Origin: Sciurus carolinensis
Lineage: Eukaryota; Chordata; Mammalia; Rodentia; Sciuridae
Reading direction: 5' to 3'
NCBI RefSeq assembly: GCF_902686445.1
Contig: NC_062213.1
Span: 41,800,741-41,864,740 of the forward strand
DNA length: 64,000 bases
The position numbers were made by a program, and so were the translations under genes. The notes under the pieces are model-generated. The model ran no database searches. It was not told the origin of the DNA and saw only the letters and a program-made list of their open reading frames with translations. This document shows, piece by piece, positions 54,528 through 64,000 of this stretch (position 1 is its first letter; each line of letters opens with the position of its first letter).

Positions 54528-56569
54528 TATGTCTCCATTCAACTGTGTGGTTCTGGGGCACTAATTTCTAGCACTCCCTTTCACTCTCAAGGGGTCCCAG
54601 TCTGGATAATAATTTACATGACCATCCGATGTATCATATGCACCTATTATCATCATTTTCTGTCATTGGGAAACTCAGGAGAGAGAATGAAAAACAATGT
54701 CCTTACGTCTCAGACGTCAGCGAATGACTGAGGACAGACTCGGTGTTCTCTTCCCATGCGTTGCCTCTACACTTCTTAAATTATCCATAGAGATTTGCAT
54801 CTGTTTATCTCTCAGTAAAACAATTTTTTAAACAGTAGGAAAAATCAACACAGACTAGATATTCAATCTTTTCCCATCCAACAGATGTTGTTTTTTACTT
54901 TGAAATCAGTTATGCAGTTGTGCTATCCTTTGAAGAAGTCAAAGACTAACTATTCCTAAGCCTGAGAAATAGCTGAGGGCCACAGAGGAAGATGAACCAG
55001 GACATTCCAGCCAGAAGAGGCACTGACACTTGTTTTCTTTGGATGAACTGGTCTTTTGATTCTTGAGTCAGGGAGAAGCCCTCGTTTTTTGTGTTCAAAA
55101 ATCAGAATCCTACCTCTGTGTGCTCCTGTTCCTGACAGTTTTCAAACAATTTTTTAAAACCACACATACATGTATTCAGTCTCAGAGATATGGGGAAGTG
55201 CCAGAAAAACTCATAGGGCAATCTGAACACCCATAGGCAATATTCAACTTGGCCGAATATGCATGCTTAGTCTCTGGAAGCTTTTCTATCTAGATCCTAG
55301 TGAGGAACTTCCCCTCACTCTATCCTGCCATCTCCTCACCTTTTTATCTCAGTTCCCCATGATTTGTTTGTTTGTTTGTTTGTTTGCCTTCCCAATCTGC
55401 AGACCAGCATCAGGGTCTGGTCAGGCAATATTGATCAGCTTACCCTAGTATCTCCCAGAACTGAACATTATTATGTTGGTTCCAATACAGATCAACCCAA
55501 ACCCACCAGGGCCCTTCCACAGTTCCTGCCCCCACTTCCCTTTTGGGCAATCTGAAGACATTTATTGAACAGGTTTCACCTTCTTGGTTTTCCATCAGCA
55601 GCTCCTATATAGAGAGTCCTGGTTGGAGTCTGAGCCTAACTCCCTTTGGGACCTGATGGAAGACATGTCTCAGACCCAGGTGAGGCAGAGCAGAAACAGG
55701 GAACTTCTGGGTTTTTCTGTTTATCTATGCACCGTTGCCAGAGCTTGGGAATGATGCTAGGCAAAGAACATAGCCTTCCATCAAAGACTCATAATAAAAT
55801 TCTAAAATTTTAAAAATAGTAATGACTGAATTGGGCTTTTGAAACACCATCCTTTTGCAGTTGCTTGCTTCAGCTTCTGCTGTATCACTGAGGAAAAGAA
55901 ATCAGAAATGGGTACAAGTTATTAAAATTTCCCACTCCTCGAGTCTCCACTGCAGCACAAAGACTGCCAAGGGACACCTTAAATCCTTAAAGGGAAGTAA
56001 GAAGGTAGATGTTGGACATCTTTTGCTGTATAAAGACAAATTGTTCTGCTGAGGCCATGGGCAATGCACTCCATAAATGCAATCTTTCTTCCCAACTTCC
56101 ATAGCAGACACTGTTAATTGATCACCTACTATTCCTTGCTAATTCTCCATAGAGCACTTCAGGGAGAAACTGATGAAAGTTGGAAATGAAGATGGAAAGC
56201 AATTTTCCCTTCTGACCGAGAGTCAAAACTCACACCTCTAAAGAGGTGCACATGTCTAGAATCTATTGCTCACCCAAGGGAGTTGTAGCACTGCATGCAG
56301 GAATTTTGAACATTAGTGAGTGGAGCTTAGATTTCCCTGCTAGGGATCTCCTGTCTCTCTGTTGCACCATCAGTGGATCTTGAGAAGTCTAGTTGTGCTG
56401 GAATATCTCCAGGTGGAAGAGACAGGTGCCAGGAGCCAGGTAGGGAAGCCTTGGAGAAGAACACACAAGCTGGAGGTGACTAACTAATACTTTGTAAGTC
56501 AGATTCCTTACTTAACTATAGCTCTCTGGGTCTGCTTTTCTTTTTCACTATCCCTGAGCCTTAAATAAA
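54528..56569. other. Low-copy DNA, no gene recognised
   Basis: It contains a (TTTG)n simple repeat at 55363-55386. Frames here lack recognisable domains or exon context. Confidence 0.5.
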
Positions 56570-56690
56570 GCTCATTTATTCATTCATTCAGCAAACAATT
56601 GCTGAGCATCTATCCTGTGGCAGTCACCAAGCTATGATCTAGAATGTGAGGATGAGCGACATAGACACATTCCGAGGAAGGCAGACTAAA
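56570..56690 (+). mobile_element. L2 LINE 3' fragment
   Basis: 'tcattcattcagcaaacaat', 'tgctgagcatctatcctgtg' and 'gtcaccaagctatgatctag' follow the L2 3' consensus. Confidence 0.6.
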
Positions 56691-57730
56691 CATCCCTTTG
56701 TGTGCTTGGTGGCAAGAGCTTTGAGTGAAGAAATGCTGAAAGGAATGTGGGGAGCACATGCCAGGGGGATGCAATGCTCAAGCTAGGGGTGTTTATTCTT
56801 CACTATGGATTCACCAAATGGACTGGACATAGGGGAGGAATTATGGGCAGGACTTGGCAGGAAAATCAAAGAGGTAGTAGCTACTCCCCGACCAGTCAGG
56901 GATGTGAAATCCAGGCATCTTATCCACTAAGAACTCTTCTTCCACTGCCAACCTTGGAGGACTGGGCATGATATTCACAGGGGTTGAACTTCTGACAAGG
57001 GATCATAAAAGCTAAATCCTTGGCAACTAGCAATCTGTGAGTTTCCATTGTGTCTTTCTTTTCCCTCCCACTGGTGAGTCTTAGAAGTCTGGATTCTAAA
57101 GCCCTCTGGTCCTTCAACCAAGCATCCAACTCATCTCCACAGTTCTTCAAAGTCACCTTGAAGTCACTCCTCAAAGCCACTTTTCTTACCATTAAATACC
57201 ACCACCAACATTGTTCCTAATGAACAAGGCAGGAGGATCTGAGGCCAGGAGGCCGGCATGGTTGAAGAGGTGAGCAGAAGTAGGCAAAGGCAGAGAAGCT
57301 TGGGAGTGGAGAAGAATTTCCTAAAAAGCTATAATAAATGGAGACTTGACAGCTTTTCACAGACAGCCTAGTACGAGAAGTGAAGAGGAAGGAGTCAGGG
57401 AGAGATAACACAGAGGGTGGATGCCTGGTCTGTGTAGTGACTGAAAAGGGACTTATTGAGGGCTTGAGGAGCAGATCCGTAAGGAAGATATGAAGGAAGT
57501 AAGGAACTCAGTGTCTGGCATTCAGGTATGCAGTCGGGGCGAGAGGTGGTGGTAGACTGGATTAGGGAACCTGAGGGCTGGGTTGTCAGTTTGTGTTCTT
57601 GGAATGACTTCCTGAGGGCTTCATATCTAAACAAATATTAGCACTCATTTACTAAGTAAATACTCCTCTGTTTCTTGATGGGCAGGACTGGAGCATCATG
57701 TTCGATGTCATGCCTCTGAAAAAATAGCCA
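56691..57730. other. No recognisable feature (low-copy DNA)
   Basis: No gene is supported; overlapping short frames only. Confidence 0.5.
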
Positions 57731-57735
57731 CAAAG

Positions 57736-58170
57736 TGTTGTAGTAAGCTCTTTCACTGCTGAGACCAAAAAACCTGACAAGAACAATTCGAGGAGGAAAA
57801 GTTTATTTTGGGGCTCACAGTTTCAGAGGTCTCAGTCTATAGGTGTCTGACTCTATTCCTCAGGACCTTAGGTAAGGCAGAACATCATGGCAGAAGCATG
57901 TGGTGGAGGAAAACAGCTGTGAACATGGCATCAGGAAACAGACAGAACACTTCTCACCACAACAAATATAACCCCAAAGGCACACCCCCAATGACCCACC
58001 TCCTCCAGCCCCACCCTGCCTGCCTATGTTACAACCCAGTTAATCTCTATCAGAGGATTAATGCACTGATTAAGTTTAGACTCTCATAACCCAATCATTT
58101 CACCTCTAAACTTTCTAGCATTGTCTCTCATGTGTGCTTTTGGGGGACACCATGTATCTAAACCATAACA
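57736..58170 (-). mobile_element. MaLR solo LTR with 5-bp TSD
   Basis: It runs TG...CA over 435 bases. The direct 5-bp duplication CAAAG occurs at 57731-57735 and 58171-58175. The interior is collinear with the LTR at 54094 ('cgaggaggaaaagtttattt', 'aaggcagaacatcatggcag', 'ttaagtttagactctcataa', 'tgggggacaccatgtatcta'). Confidence 0.92.
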
Positions 58171-58175
58171 CAAAG

Positions 58176-59248
58176 ACAATTCAATCTGTGATTCCAGGAC
58201 TGTCCAGACTGGATAGTGCCCGAGAGCCTGGCAGGATTAGCTTGGTACATAGACTAAGTGTCCAGGGATCCTAAGTGGCTGAAGACTACCCAGGACTCAT
58301 GACCCCCACAAGTTCAAGGTTGAGTTCAGTGAAGTATGGAGGAATAAACTCTTTCTAATATTGAAGTAAATAGGAGCAGAAAGAAAAAAGGTTCCATTAC
58401 AAAATCACATTACAAAAAGTATAATACACAAGGCATGTGCAACAGAGGGTGGGAATCTTGGAACCATCTTTGAATTCTGCCCATCACAGAACATCTTAGC
58501 CACAGTCTGTGTGGTAGGCAGGGGCCTTGGTTGGGTCAGCATCACAGTGAAATTCCCCCCATGCCCAATCCTGCTTCCTTTCTGCCCTACTGTTGGTGGC
58601 TACTATGGCTCTCCCAATAAACTTTCTGTACATAAATCTCTGCCTGCCTGTCTGTCTGTCTCCCAAGGATCCTGATCTAAGACAGCAGCACTGTTGTACC
58701 ACTGAGCCGGATGGCATGGAGGGAAGATTGACAACATTAAAAAAAACCTGGGCATCAGTTATATCAGGTCAAAAATATGTGGATGGAGCAAGGGGGGGGG
58801 TGTCCCTGAGGTGTCAAGTCAAGAGCATTATACAGATGATCACTGACAACCATGTCACTCAATGGTCTTCCTCCAGATTCTGCTTGTTTTAAAACTTGAT
58901 CCTCCTCCTCCTTATAATTATCATCAGCAACACCACCATCCCTACTACCACCACCATGATATCATTGTTACCACACACTAAGAGCTCCAGAAATTGCAAA
59001 ACATTTATCCACCACCTAATGAGTCATTATAACAGAGCAGTTAAGAGTAGCAGGAGTTAGACTATGAATACCTCCTTCTCCATTTGATAATAATAGTAAT
59101 CAATATATTGATTATATATACTGATAATATATATTGATAATCATTAATTAACATGGCTTTAGTTATAGAAACTTCTGAAACCTCAGTATCTCGCTTATAA
59201 AATTGGAATGAAATCTATTTGGTCCAACAATCCTTCATATACCAACTT
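58176..59248. other. Low-copy DNA, no gene recognised
   Basis: 58580-58700 ('tcccaataaactttctgtac', then a (CTGT)n stretch) could be an LTR-type 3' end with AATAAA but was not assigned. No coding evidence was found. Confidence 0.4.
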
Positions 59249-59443
59249 GTTTTTTTCTTTTTGGTACTGAGAATTGAACCCAGGGCCACTGACTTTATCA
59301 ATGAGCTGAGTCCCCACCCCTTTTATTTTTTATTTTGAGATGGGGTCTCACTAAGTTTTTGAGGCCATCCTGGAATTTGTTATCCTCCTGCCTCAGCCTC
59401 TCAAGTTGCTGGGATTATAGTTGTGCACCACCACACCCTGCCA
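59249..59443 (-). mobile_element. B1-dID SINE
   Basis: The plus strand reads ID ('ggtactgagaattgaaccca', 'caatgagctgagtccccacc') then antisense B1 ('gagatggggtctcactaagt', 'ttatcctcctgcctcagcct', 'gctgggattatagttgtgca'). Confidence 0.92.
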
Positions 59444-61570
59444 AAACTCCTAACACAAAGCCAGTACAGAGCAAGCGTTCCATAAATGTCAGTCATTGTG
59501 TAGTCTCAACTCTTACATAACTCTGAAGGAGGGTTTGTCGCTGAATAAGCTGAGGTACAGAGAGGTCAAACAGCTACCAGAATCCAAACAGCTGAAGAGG
59601 GTTAGAGAGGTAGGATTTTCAACCAAGTTGTTTCTGAGCACAAAGAATCAGACCTTGACCATTATTCTGTCTGGTTTCAGCATGGGCAGGGCCCAGTGGG
59701 GTGAAGCCGATACCACCTTAAGTAAGATGCAGAAAGAAGGAAAGATGAAAACATGCAGAGAGTTGGAACTCTCTGTGAAGGACTGCTGGTGAGCGGCTCC
59801 TGTCACTCTCCTGAGGGGAACCAGGCTTCTGTCCCTAGCCTGCAGATGGGTCTGGGATTTCTGAAACAGGGCAGTGGAGATAGAGTTTCTCTTCTCAAGA
59901 AGACTAAGCTGGGCAATAGCCCCTCAGGAAAATAGGGTTACAGATCCGTGATCCAAAAATTCTGAACTTCAGACAGCTCTGACAACCAAAAGCTTTCCCT
60001 GTTCATTTGTCATTTACTTGGTGGCCAAGCAGTGGACCTGTACTCATGCAGACCCTTCTTGATCTTGTGGCCTCTTTGGAGGTGAATGGTTATGTTTGCT
60101 GCATGAATGTTCAAGGGATGATTTATGAAGAGCTAGCTCATTTAGACCCCACAGAGGTGTCAGCTTGGCTGACAAATCTGAAAAACTCTGAGTTCTAGAA
60201 CACACATGGATTTCCAAGTATTCCTGATGAAGACTTGGGGACCTTTTATGTTTCCTTCTGACTGTCTTCACTGATTGCCAGAGCATGAACACAAACCTAC
60301 CAGATTTCATTCACAGGGTGACCTTCATTTAAGGAATCTTTATCCAGGAGCTTTTCAAAAGATCCCTTGTTCTTAGATAAGGAAGAATAACAAGCCCCAG
60401 GCTGTGGGAACCCGTCCAGCTCTACCTGAAGGCGAGCCCAGGGATTCCTAGTGGCCACTGCCCAATCTGTTTCCCAGAACTATGCTTTTTGACTCTGTGT
60501 TGTAGGACCCTCCTGCACCAGGTCCGTGCCCCAGGACACTGATCCTGGTGTGACTGTGATGTATAGGACTGGAGTTGGGGAGGGGGATGAAGAAGTAGAA
60601 GAGAAACAAGAATTATGTCTTTCTCCAGCCTCCAGTTGCTTTCCTAGAACCCCTGGGAAGAGCAATCATCGGCTCACAGTATTTCTCACATAATCCCAAA
60701 GCACAAACTTTACATATTTTGAATACATAAATTTCACATCATCCTTTCTTCCTTTTTCACTATTTATTTAAATGAAATAAGTGCTCAATGAGATGTAGCC
60801 CTGGTCTTATTTTAAATGACAGATTCAGAATTGCAAAGGAAGGGTGCCTCTGAATAAATGACCTGTATCTCAATATTCCTGCCGAGTCCATTTTCTAACA
60901 TTGAAAAGCCCATTTGGCCACTTTGATGTGGAGCCGAATAGGCGGAGTCTCATTTTACTACCATTTGTTCAGCTGCACTTTGGCAAATGTCAAGTCCAAG
61001 TCTGTATATTTGGACTGTGGTGGAGAAAATAAGGCCAGCATCCTGATGGTGGGCTTTCGGTCTGACTGACAGCACCTCACCCACCTTCCCTCCACCAGGA
61101 ATCACCACTCACAGAGAAGTGTCCGGTGAATGTGGCTCACAGTTGCTTTCTTCTCCTCAGGATAAACTTGGAGCTCAGTAGATGCAGAAGGCACTTGCTA
61201 CAACCCCAGCAGCAGAGTTCTGCCTAGGAGTAAATGCAGAAAAGATGTGGAACATTTGAAGTGAAAACAAACTAATGGTGTTTCTATATTTGGTCACCTC
61301 CAGGTTATTCTCAAATTTATGGTCTTTCCCTGGTTGTGTCCCATCCATTCCCTTCTCATTAATTGTTTATCTTTGGCCAACCACATAGATGGGTGATCCC
61401 TCCTCTAAAGCATTGGTAGTAAACAGGTATGAAGGAAAACAAAATCAGTCTCTTTTGAGTTTAATTCAATTTTAGAAACAAATGGAGCACCTATTCTGCT
61501 AGGCTCTAGAGTTACAGAAACTGGGAATAATAGCCAAGTGTAGGGGAAAGGCCCACTGACTCTCAAGAAT
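59444..61570. other. Low-copy DNA, no gene recognised
   Basis: Two overlapping frames near 60007-60310 were inspected and show no recognisable domain. 59940-60060 has a faint resemblance to an old mammalian repeat ('gatccgtgatccaaaaattc'). No exon is supported. Confidence 0.45.
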
Positions 61571-61580
61571 AAGAAGTTAG

Positions 61581-61815
61581 CCAGACGAGGTGGCGCACGC
61601 CTGTAATCCCAGCAGCTTAGGAGGCTGAGACAGGAGGATTGACAGTTCAAAGCTAGCCTCAGCAAGAGGTGCTAAGCAACTCAGTGAGACCCTGTCTCTA
61701 AATAAAATACGAAATAGGGTAGGGGATGTGGCTCAGTGGTAAATTGTGCCTGAGTTCAATCCCTGATACCAAAAAAAAAAAAAAAAAAAAAAAGAAGAAG
61801 AAGAAGAAGAGGAAG
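61581..61815 (+). mobile_element. B1-dID SINE, full length with TSD
   Basis: B1 monomer: 'ccagacgaggtggcgcacgc', 'ctgtaatcccagcagc', 'gaggctgagacaggaggatt', 'agaccctgtctctaaataa'. ID monomer: 'ggggatgtggctcagtggta', 'gagttcaatccctgatacc'. An A tail and (GAA)n follow. The 10-bp TSD AAGAAGTTAG is at 61571-61580 and 61816-61825. It is the least diverged SINE in the window; internal pol III box A and box B-like motifs are visible. Confidence 0.95.
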
Positions 61816-61825
61816 AAGAAGTTAG

Positions 61826-63249
61826 ACCACAAAAGATGCTAAGAGCACATGGGAGAGGCATTCAAGTTCCCCTGTTGTGGAATTAAGGAAGACTTCCAGG
61901 AGGAGGTGATAGCCATACCAAGTCCTGGTTTGCATAGAGGTTTTTCGGGTAAATGGATGAAAAGAGAATGAAGACATTGTATGCAGAGAACTGTCTATGC
62001 AAAGGTTCTGAGGCATGTGCGCAAACAATATCACATATAATTGCTTTTTAACTACTTCAGCATGGACCAAGGAATGTGTGTTAGTTTTAATCAACACCCT
62101 AGGAGTAACTCGTTAACATGTGAAGTAACCTGATCAGGAATACATACTCCGGAGTGTTTCATTAGCTTTGAAAGGCTCTAATTGGAAGTTCACACTCCAG
62201 AGGTAGTTTCTGCATGAGCTTCTGCAATCTTTATCTTCCTTCAGCACTGGAGGGTTCGTTCATTTGTATAATAGGTTTAGAAATGATTTTTCACTGGCAA
62301 CACCAGTGGTACACATGATATATGGATGGCTAGGATTATGATCCGGACCCTCCATGCTTGCATGAACACAGTGTAAGAATTCTTCAAGTTTGACAGCTTA
62401 CATCCTTCATAATGGCTCACCAAGCATAAGACCATCTGGTTCTATGTGCCAGACTTAACAAATAATTCTGTCGCCCGATTCTGACTAGTAGCTCTGCTAA
62501 ATTCTGCCACTAGAATATTTTCTCATCATGCATGATGCATGTCAGACAGAGAGCAAAAATTTCAACAAGCTTAGAAAAAAATGCTCATGCATTAGTACGG
62601 TGTCTGCTTTTGGGCAGTTGGTGGTATGAATAGCAGAATTTGGTCTGCGTCTTACAACTTACTCATCTGCCTTAGTTGGGCAGTCACAGTGGAAGGGATC
62701 TATGATCCTGTCTCATTTTCACTATGGTAGGCTACAGATACCTTGCAAAAAGAACCTATTACCAGCTGCCAAATTGGCTAGAGTTGGTTTTCCACAGCAC
62801 GGCTCCTGTGTTTGTTTTTAACAGTGCTAGCCATCCTTTCCCTCCACTCTGGGGAGGGAGTTATCCAAGGTGACTCAATTCAACTGAGCAGCAGGAAGGA
62901 GCAGAATCCCGTGGAAAGGTGCCCACGTTCTGCCAGGAAGACAGTCCTGACAAATCTTCAGGGTAATTCAAGGACAAAAATAAGAAGATCTGGCGAACAG
63001 GGGAGCTGGGAGCAGGAAGAATAGGGTGTGAGGCACAGGTTAGGATGAGTAGGTCAGGACAGAGGCTCTGGCACACTTTCCTCTGGGTGCCAGCACATAC
63101 AGTGTCAGCTTAAAGGAGCCACCCCTGCTGTACACCAGCCAGCGATCCATGGTCGCGCTGGTGGCTCCTCCACTCACCTTCCCTCGTCTACACTGCCTCC
63201 TGTGTTTCCGGTCCAGCTAAAGGTGTGTCACCATTCTATCTGCATTTCC
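61826..63249. other. No recognisable feature (low-copy DNA)
   Basis: No gene or named repeat was recognised. Confidence 0.5.
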
Positions 63250-63439
63250 TTTTTTTTTTTTTTTTGGCACTGGGATTGAACTCAGGGGTGCTTTATACCT
63301 GAGCCACATCCCCAGCCCTTCACTTTTTATTTTGAGATAGTGTCTCTCTAAATTGCTGAAGCTGGCCTCAAATTTGTGATCCTCTTGCCTCAGTCTCCCA
63401 AGTCATGGGGATTATAGGCACGAGTCACTGTGCCCAGTT
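63250..63439 (-). mobile_element. B1-dID SINE
   Basis: A 16-T run (A tail) precedes antisense ID ('ggcactgggattgaactcag', 'tgagccacatccccagccct') and antisense B1 ('ttgagatagtgtctctctaa', 'gatcctcttgcctcagtctc', 'ggggattataggcacgagtc'). Confidence 0.92.
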
Positions 63440-63887
63440 CCTCTCCCCGATTTTAATTAATTACTAAGCCTCACAACTTCTACCATTGAAATGTCTCCTG
63501 ATTCCTTCCGTTCCCTCTGATGCAAACCATCTGCCTTGGTTATGGCCCCCATCTTCTCTCCTTTGGACCAATGCCACAGCCCGCACTGCAGGAGGTTCCT
63601 TGTGGGTCTCCCAATTCCAGCATCATCCCTCCATTCCTGCTTCAATGCCACATGACAGATGCCTTTCTAAAGCACAGATCGAAGCCCTATAGAGGCTCCC
63701 CATTGTCCCTAGTAAACTAAATTCCAGATCCTGGTGTATTAGGACTATTTTGATCACAAGTAACAGAAACCTAACTAGAACTAGCTTGGATAAAAGTGGA
63801 AAAAAACTGTTGGTTTATGTAACTGAATTACAAGAAATACAAGGGTTGCGCCTCAGGGACATGAATCAGGGACTCAAATGCTGAGTC
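63440..63887. other. Low-copy DNA; possible unnamed old repeat at 63735-63885
   Basis: 'ttgatcacaagtaacagaaa' and 'ctaactagaactagcttgga' recall the unnamed repeat near 40718. The frames at 63457-63720 overlap on both strands without a known product. Confidence 0.4.
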
Positions 63888-64000
63888 GGTGTTTGGACAC
63901 TATGACAAATTACCTGAGAAACTCAACTCAAAGGAAGAAAGACCTATTATGGCTCATAGTTTCAGAGGTTTTGGTTTATGGTGGCATGGCCCCATGGCTT
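63888..64000 (-). mobile_element. MaLR-type LTR, cut by the window edge
   Basis: 'gacactatgacaaattacct', 'gaagaaagacctattatgg' and 'tcatagtttcagaggttttg' match the antisense start of the MaLR LTRs at 54094 and 57736. The remainder lies beyond the window. Confidence 0.65.

Noticed and set aside
60007..60310. Possible small gene or processed pseudogene
   Set aside because: The plus and minus frames overlap, neither has a recognisable domain, and upstream sequence looks like an old repeat. No A tail or TSD was found.

Overview
The window reads as nuclear DNA of a rodent of the squirrel family (ground squirrel or marmot type). The evidence is the repeat content: seven B1-dID SINEs (a B1 monomer joined to a tRNA-Ala-like ID monomer), several ID-type SINEs, MaLR LTRs, old mammalian repeats (MIR, L2, MER5, MLT1, Tigger), and young L1 elements that encode typical mammalian ORF1 and ORF2 proteins. 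The assignment rests on remembered repeat families, not on a search. I see no host protein-coding exon, tRNA, rRNA or CRISPR array. The window is most simply a gene-poor intergenic stretch or a long intron, and almost every long reading frame lies inside an L1.

Layout. 1-21 kb: old repeats in low-copy DNA, with two 5'-truncated minus-strand L1s (372-1068 and 3335-5419), a candidate minus-strand LTR (8.4-9.2 kb), an MLT1 LTR (11.4-11.9 kb), an ancient L1 (14.1-15.2 kb), MIRs, and MaLR LTRs at 16.7 and 18.9 kb. 21.5-28.6 kb: a full-length minus-strand L1 bounded by a perfect 12-bp target-site duplication (TSD). It has a CpG-rich tandem-repeat 5' region with a YY1-type site, damaged ORF1 and ORF2, and two successive 3' ends with two A tails. 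29.6-35.1 kb: a second minus-strand L1 with a perfect 15-bp TSD, an intact 338-residue ORF1, a long but damaged ORF2, and a telomere-like tract in its 3' end. It sits in older L1 DNA. 36-48 kb: mostly low-copy DNA with SINEs, a plus-strand L1 tail with TSD (39.25-39.95 kb) and LTR remnants. 48.2-50.35 kb: an L1 with a classic 5' inversion. 50.6-64 kb: a Tigger DNA transposon remnant, SINEs, two solo MaLR LTRs with perfect 5-bp TSDs, and a further LTR cut by the window edge.

Functionally the genes here are retrotransposon genes. L1 ORF1p is an RNA-binding trimeric coiled-coil protein, and ORF2p is an endonuclease/reverse transcriptase that mobilises L1 and, in trans, the SINEs. No L1 in the window keeps both ORFs intact. 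The strongest observations are the telomere-like tract in the L1 3' UTR, the double-3'-end L1 inside one TSD, an 11-residue duplication in an ORF1 coiled coil, the presence of two different L1 5' regions, and several single-base homopolymer deletions that could be assembly errors. I found no convincing new biological system outside transposon biology.
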